Shown here: positions 5,369 through 6,884 of the stretch, in pieces
Layout: each line of letters opens with the position of its first letter
How positions within the stretch are numbered: the stretch's first letter is position 1
From: Afipia sp.
GTDB taxonomy: Bacteria; Pseudomonadota; Alphaproteobacteria; Rhizobiales; Xanthobacteraceae
NCBI GenBank assembly: GCA_020056155.1
Contig: JAGVII010000369.1
Span: 1 to 6,884 of the forward strand
Length of the DNA stretch: 6,884 bases
Direction of reading: 5' to 3'
Notes under the pieces: generated by a model
What the model saw: only the letters and a program-made list of their open reading frames with translations
The model's database searches: none
What the model was told of the DNA's origin: nothing
Position numbers and translations under genes: made by a program

Positions 5369-5782
5369 ATGAGCGAGACCGCCCCCAAGGGATTCGTCGA
5401 GCTGACCGCCTCGATCGTTTCGGCCTATGTCAGCAACAACGCGACGACGGCGGCCGAAATTCCGGCCTTGATCAGTCAGATTCACGCCGCGCTTGTGCGG
5501 GTCTCAACCGGCGGCACCGAAGCTGCGGCCGAGCCGGCCAAGCCGGCGGTTTCCGTCAAGAAATCGATGACCTCGGATTACCTCGTGTGCCTCGAGGACG
5601 GAAAGCGCTTCAAGTCGCTCAAGCGGCATCTGCGGACCCAGTACAACATGAGCCCCGAGCAATACCGTGAGAAATGGGGCCTGCCGGCTGATTATCCCAT
5701 GGTGGCTCCGAACTATGCAGTGGCCCGTTCCCAGCTCGCCAAGAAAATGGGCCTCGGACAGCAGCGCCGCCGCCGGAAATAA
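5369..5782 (+). CDS. mucR: MucR/Ros family transcriptional regulator
   Basis: This 137-residue DNA-binding protein has three visible parts. There is an N-terminal region (5-45, [19 protein letters not shown]...) of the type that mediates oligomerisation in MucR. An Ala/Pro linker (46-66) follows. The Ros-type zinc-finger domain (69-115) contains [18 protein letters not shown], then [19 protein letters not shown] and [10 protein letters not shown], and the protein ends in a basic tail QQRRRRK. MucR proteins are H-NS-like repressors of exopolysaccharide, motility and cell-cycle genes in alphaproteobacteria. The zinc-ligand positions of Ros (Cys-Cys-His-His) read Cys74, Asp77, His87 and Tyr92 here, so metal binding is probably lost or altered. 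The start is chosen by family length and MSETAPKGF; the ribosome site is weak (GAAAG, 8 nt upstream). An in-frame ATG at 5261 would add 36 residues of unlikely sequence across the upstream dyad. These genomes usually hold several paralogues, so the symbol names the family. Confidence 0.93.
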   Translation: MSETAPKGFVELTASIVSAYVSNNATTAAEIPALISQIHAALVRVSTGGTEAAAEPAKPAVSVKKSMTSDYLVCLEDGKRFKSLKRHLRTQYNMSPEQYREKWGLPADYPMVAPNYAVARSQLAKKMGLGQQRRRRK

Positions 5783-5848
5783 CGGCCCACCAACGGGCCC
5801 CGGCAAGTCAGAGGCTTGTTATAGCCTAGGAATAATTCCACATTAGTA

Positions 5849-5887
5849 GGCTCCCGGAGCCAAGCCGGGTTATCTCGATTTTTTTTT
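5849..5887 (+). terminator. Possible terminator after the mucR-like gene
   Basis: Two alternative short stems, GGCTC-CCG-GAGCC (5849-5861) and CCCGG/CCGGG (5853-5857 with 5865-5869), are followed after about 9 nt by nine consecutive T residues (5879-5887). The gap between stem and T-tract is longer than in a standard terminator, so this is tentative. A GC hairpin without T residues (GGCCC 5784-5788 with GGGCC 5795-5799) directly follows the stop codon and may also contribute. Confidence 0.35.
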
Positions 5888-5905
5888 CGGGGATCGCTAT
5901 CCCCG
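5888..5905. other. GC-rich hairpin between the T-tract and the next promoter
   Basis: CGGGGAT-CGCT-ATCCCCG is a perfect 7-bp stem with a 4-nt loop. It starts directly after the T9 run and ends 4 bp before the -35 box at 5910. It has no T-tract downstream on either strand, so it is not a terminator by itself. It could be a protein-binding dyad. Confidence 0.5.
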
Positions 5906-5909
5906 GCGG

Positions 5910-5938
5910 TTGCATCGTCACTAGGATTTAGGTATAAA
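5910..5938 (+). promoter_or_regulatory. Sigma-70-type promoter of the 5956-6797 operon
   Basis: TTGCAT (5910-5915) and TATAAA (5933-5938) are separated by exactly 17 bp. The predicted transcription start near 5945 is about 11 nt before the ATG at 5956, a very short leader in which GAGG (5946-5949) still fits. Confidence 0.6.
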
Positions 5939-5948
5939 TTCCTAGTGA
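5918..5948. promoter_or_regulatory. Long palindrome enclosing the -10 box (candidate operator)
   Basis: The left arm at 5918-5930 (TCACTAGGATTTA) pairs with the right arm at 5935-5948 (TAAATTCCTAGTGA) around GGTA. This gives 13 pairs and one bulged T. The -10 box TATAAA lies in its centre and the likely transcription start at its right edge. That is the position expected for a repressor site. Confidence 0.5.
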
Positions 5949-5955
5949 GGTTCCG

Positions 5956-6186
5956 ATGCTTGAAGTCCGTTCGCCTGCTTCCGGTTTTTCCCCGCCACAA
6001 TCTTTCAGTTCCCTAGAGCTTCGTCCGAGCGACGTCTGCCGTCTGGCCATCGCCTGCGTTGGCCTCGCCACCATCGCCCATGCGTGCCGTGCCGTGGAGG
6101 ATGCTCGCGATGACATCCGGTTCGACTGCCGTGTCGCGACGCTCGAATTGATGTGCCGCGCGGCGGCCCGTGGAGATGCCCGATGA
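5956..6186 (+). CDS. Hypothetical 76-residue protein, first gene of a two-gene operon
   Basis: I do not recognise this small protein. It starts with a Ser/Pro-rich stretch (6-22). A short helical segment of moderate hydrophobicity follows (about 24-45, ending GLATIAHACRAVE), and then a charged part with DARDDIRFDCRVATLELMCR (49-68). It has four cysteines (28, 44, 58 and 67 by count) in no classic metal-binding spacing. It is probably cytosolic. The segment 30-43 is too short and mixed to call a clear membrane helix. Support for it being real comes from three points: the promoter just upstream, GAGG 6 nt before the ATG, and a stop codon that overlaps the start of the DUF6456 gene as ATGA. That overlap suggests translational coupling, so it may work with, or simply control the output of, the next gene. 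Confidence 0.62.
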   Translation: MLEVRSPASGFSPPQSFSSLELRPSDVCRLAIACVGLATIAHACRAVEDARDDIRFDCRVATLELMCRAAARGDAR

Positions 6187-6797
6187 AGCGACGACAGCAA
6201 GGCCGCTCATCCGGCTCCGGTACGATTCGGCAAACGCCCGGCCATGACGTCGATGAGTTTCGCGCGCAGCACCTCGATCTTTCGGTGCGCGATCTCATGA
6301 CCGACAGCGGCCTGATGCAGGTCGTCGTCAACGACAGCGAAAGCCCGCTCGGATGGCTGGCGCGCCGCAAGGGCCGCGATGGCCGCGCCATGATCGGACC
6401 GGATCAGTTCATCGCGGGTGAGCGCCTGCGCGCGGACTTCACGCGCGGACATCTGACGCCGCGGGTCACGTCGAGCTGGACCGGCATCGGGCAAACGCGC
6501 GGAGCCGGCGGAGGTTCTGAGATGACGGACCTGATCGTCGCGTCGCGTCAGCGCGTGCGTCTGGCGCTGGAGGCTTGCGGTCCGGAGTTTTCCGGGCTGC
6601 TGCTCGACGTCTGCTGTTTTCTGCGCGGTCTTGAAGACGTCGAGCGCGAGCGTGGATGGCCGTCACGGTCGGCGAAAGTCGTGCTGCAACTGGCGCTGGA
6701 TCGGCTCGCGCGCCATTACGGGCTGCGCAGCGATGCAACCGGCACCGGCGCGGCCATCAGGACATGGCTGGCTGACGACGCGGCGTTCAAGCCGTGA
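6183..6797 (+). CDS. DUF6456 domain-containing protein
   Basis: This 204-residue protein has no signal peptide or membrane helix. The first ~50 residues are basic and variable. The conserved part runs from about 52 to 182. It contains SPLGWLARRKGRDGR (54-68), then QFIAGERLRADFTRGHLTPR (75-94). After a Gly-rich gap come SRQRVRLALEACGPE (121-135), LLDVCCFLRGLEDVERERGW (140-159) and SAKVVLQLALDRLARHYG (163-180). I recognise this as the DUF6456 pattern of Rhizobiales proteins from memory; no function is established to my knowledge. The C-terminal helices with an RSAK...LA.HYG pattern and the basic N-terminus would suit nucleic-acid binding, which is inference only. The ATG at 6183 is preferred over a GTG at 6153 because GGAG (6172-6175) lies 7 nt upstream and the ATG overlaps the stop of the 76-aa ORF as ATGA. 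A few T residues follow the gene (6830-6834), without a strong stem. Confidence 0.85.
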   Translation: MKRRQQGRSSGSGTIRQTPGHDVDEFRAQHLDLSVRDLMTDSGLMQVVVNDSESPLGWLARRKGRDGRAMIGPDQFIAGERLRADFTRGHLTPRVTSSWTGIGQTRGAGGGSEMTDLIVASRQRVRLALEACGPEFSGLLLDVCCFLRGLEDVERERGWPSRSAKVVLQLALDRLARHYGLRSDATGTGAAIRTWLADDAAFKP

Positions 6798-6858
6798 GGT
6801 TCAGAGTTTGCCCGGAAATGGGACGAATCTTTTTATGACCTGAGCAATGGCTCTCCGC

Positions 6859-6884
6859 CGTCATGCCCGGCCTTGTGCCGGGCA
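6859..6884. repeat. REP palindrome, cut by the window end
   Basis: CGTCA precedes a perfect 8-bp stem, TGCCCGGC (6864-6871) with GCCGGGCA (6877-6884), around CTTGT. This is the GTCATGCCCGG...CCGGGCA form of REP found between genes in Bradyrhizobium-type genomes, and it probably continues past the window. It is unrelated in sequence to the two-hairpin elements. Confidence 0.65.

Noticed and set aside
6153..6182. GTG start for the DUF6456 gene
   Set aside because: The ATG at 6183 has GGAG at the right distance and the ATGA overlap; the extra ten residues are Pro/Gly/Arg-rich and have no ribosome site.

Overview
The window looks like chromosome of an alphaproteobacterium of the Bradyrhizobium / Rhodopseudomonas / Afipia / Nitrobacter group (Nitrobacteraceae). 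The reasons are a high-GC coding style, a MucR/Ros-type regulator, a DUF6456 protein, a CvpA-like protein of the type seen there, and the characteristic REP palindromes of that group at both window edges (GTCATT...CCCGGAATCC on the left, GTCATGCCCGG...CCGGGCA on the right). No RNA gene, CRISPR array, transposase or prophage gene is visible.

Layout. 1-189: degenerate REP/BIME palindromes without a gene. 190-705 (-): CvpA-family membrane protein. 821-857: rho-independent terminator serving 888-1667 (-), a class II aldolase/adducin-family protein. 1704-1869: a 166-bp bipartite palindromic repeat (copy 1). 1932-3581 (-): polytopic GT39-type glycosyltransferase. 3582-3925: divergent intergenic region holding a good promoter with overlapping dyads. 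3926-4987 (+): unrecognised two-TM protein with a long disordered, repeat-bearing linker and a small C-terminal domain. 4984-5151: copy 2 of the bipartite repeat, in opposite orientation to copy 1 and supplying the stop codon of the preceding gene. 5273-5291: perfect dyad upstream of 5369-5782 (+), a MucR-family regulator. 5870-5950: AT-rich promoter inside a long palindrome, driving a 76-aa ORF (5956-6186) that overlaps by ATGA a DUF6456 gene (6183-6797). The right edge ends in a REP.

The genes do not form one obvious pathway. The most unusual content is the pair of mirror-image, two-hairpin elements. Their arms are nearly identical, while their loops keep exactly the same lengths (21 and 24 nt) with largely unrelated sequence. 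Their outer and inner arms show the same 3-nt asymmetry in all four hairpins, and one terminal pair differs in both arms in a compensatory way. Both copies sit between co-directional genes and read in the same order (hairpin B, then hairpin A) relative to transcription. A second theme is regulatory: three plus-strand transcription units each have a perfect or near-perfect dyad on or near the promoter, and one encodes a MucR protein whose zinc ligands are altered.
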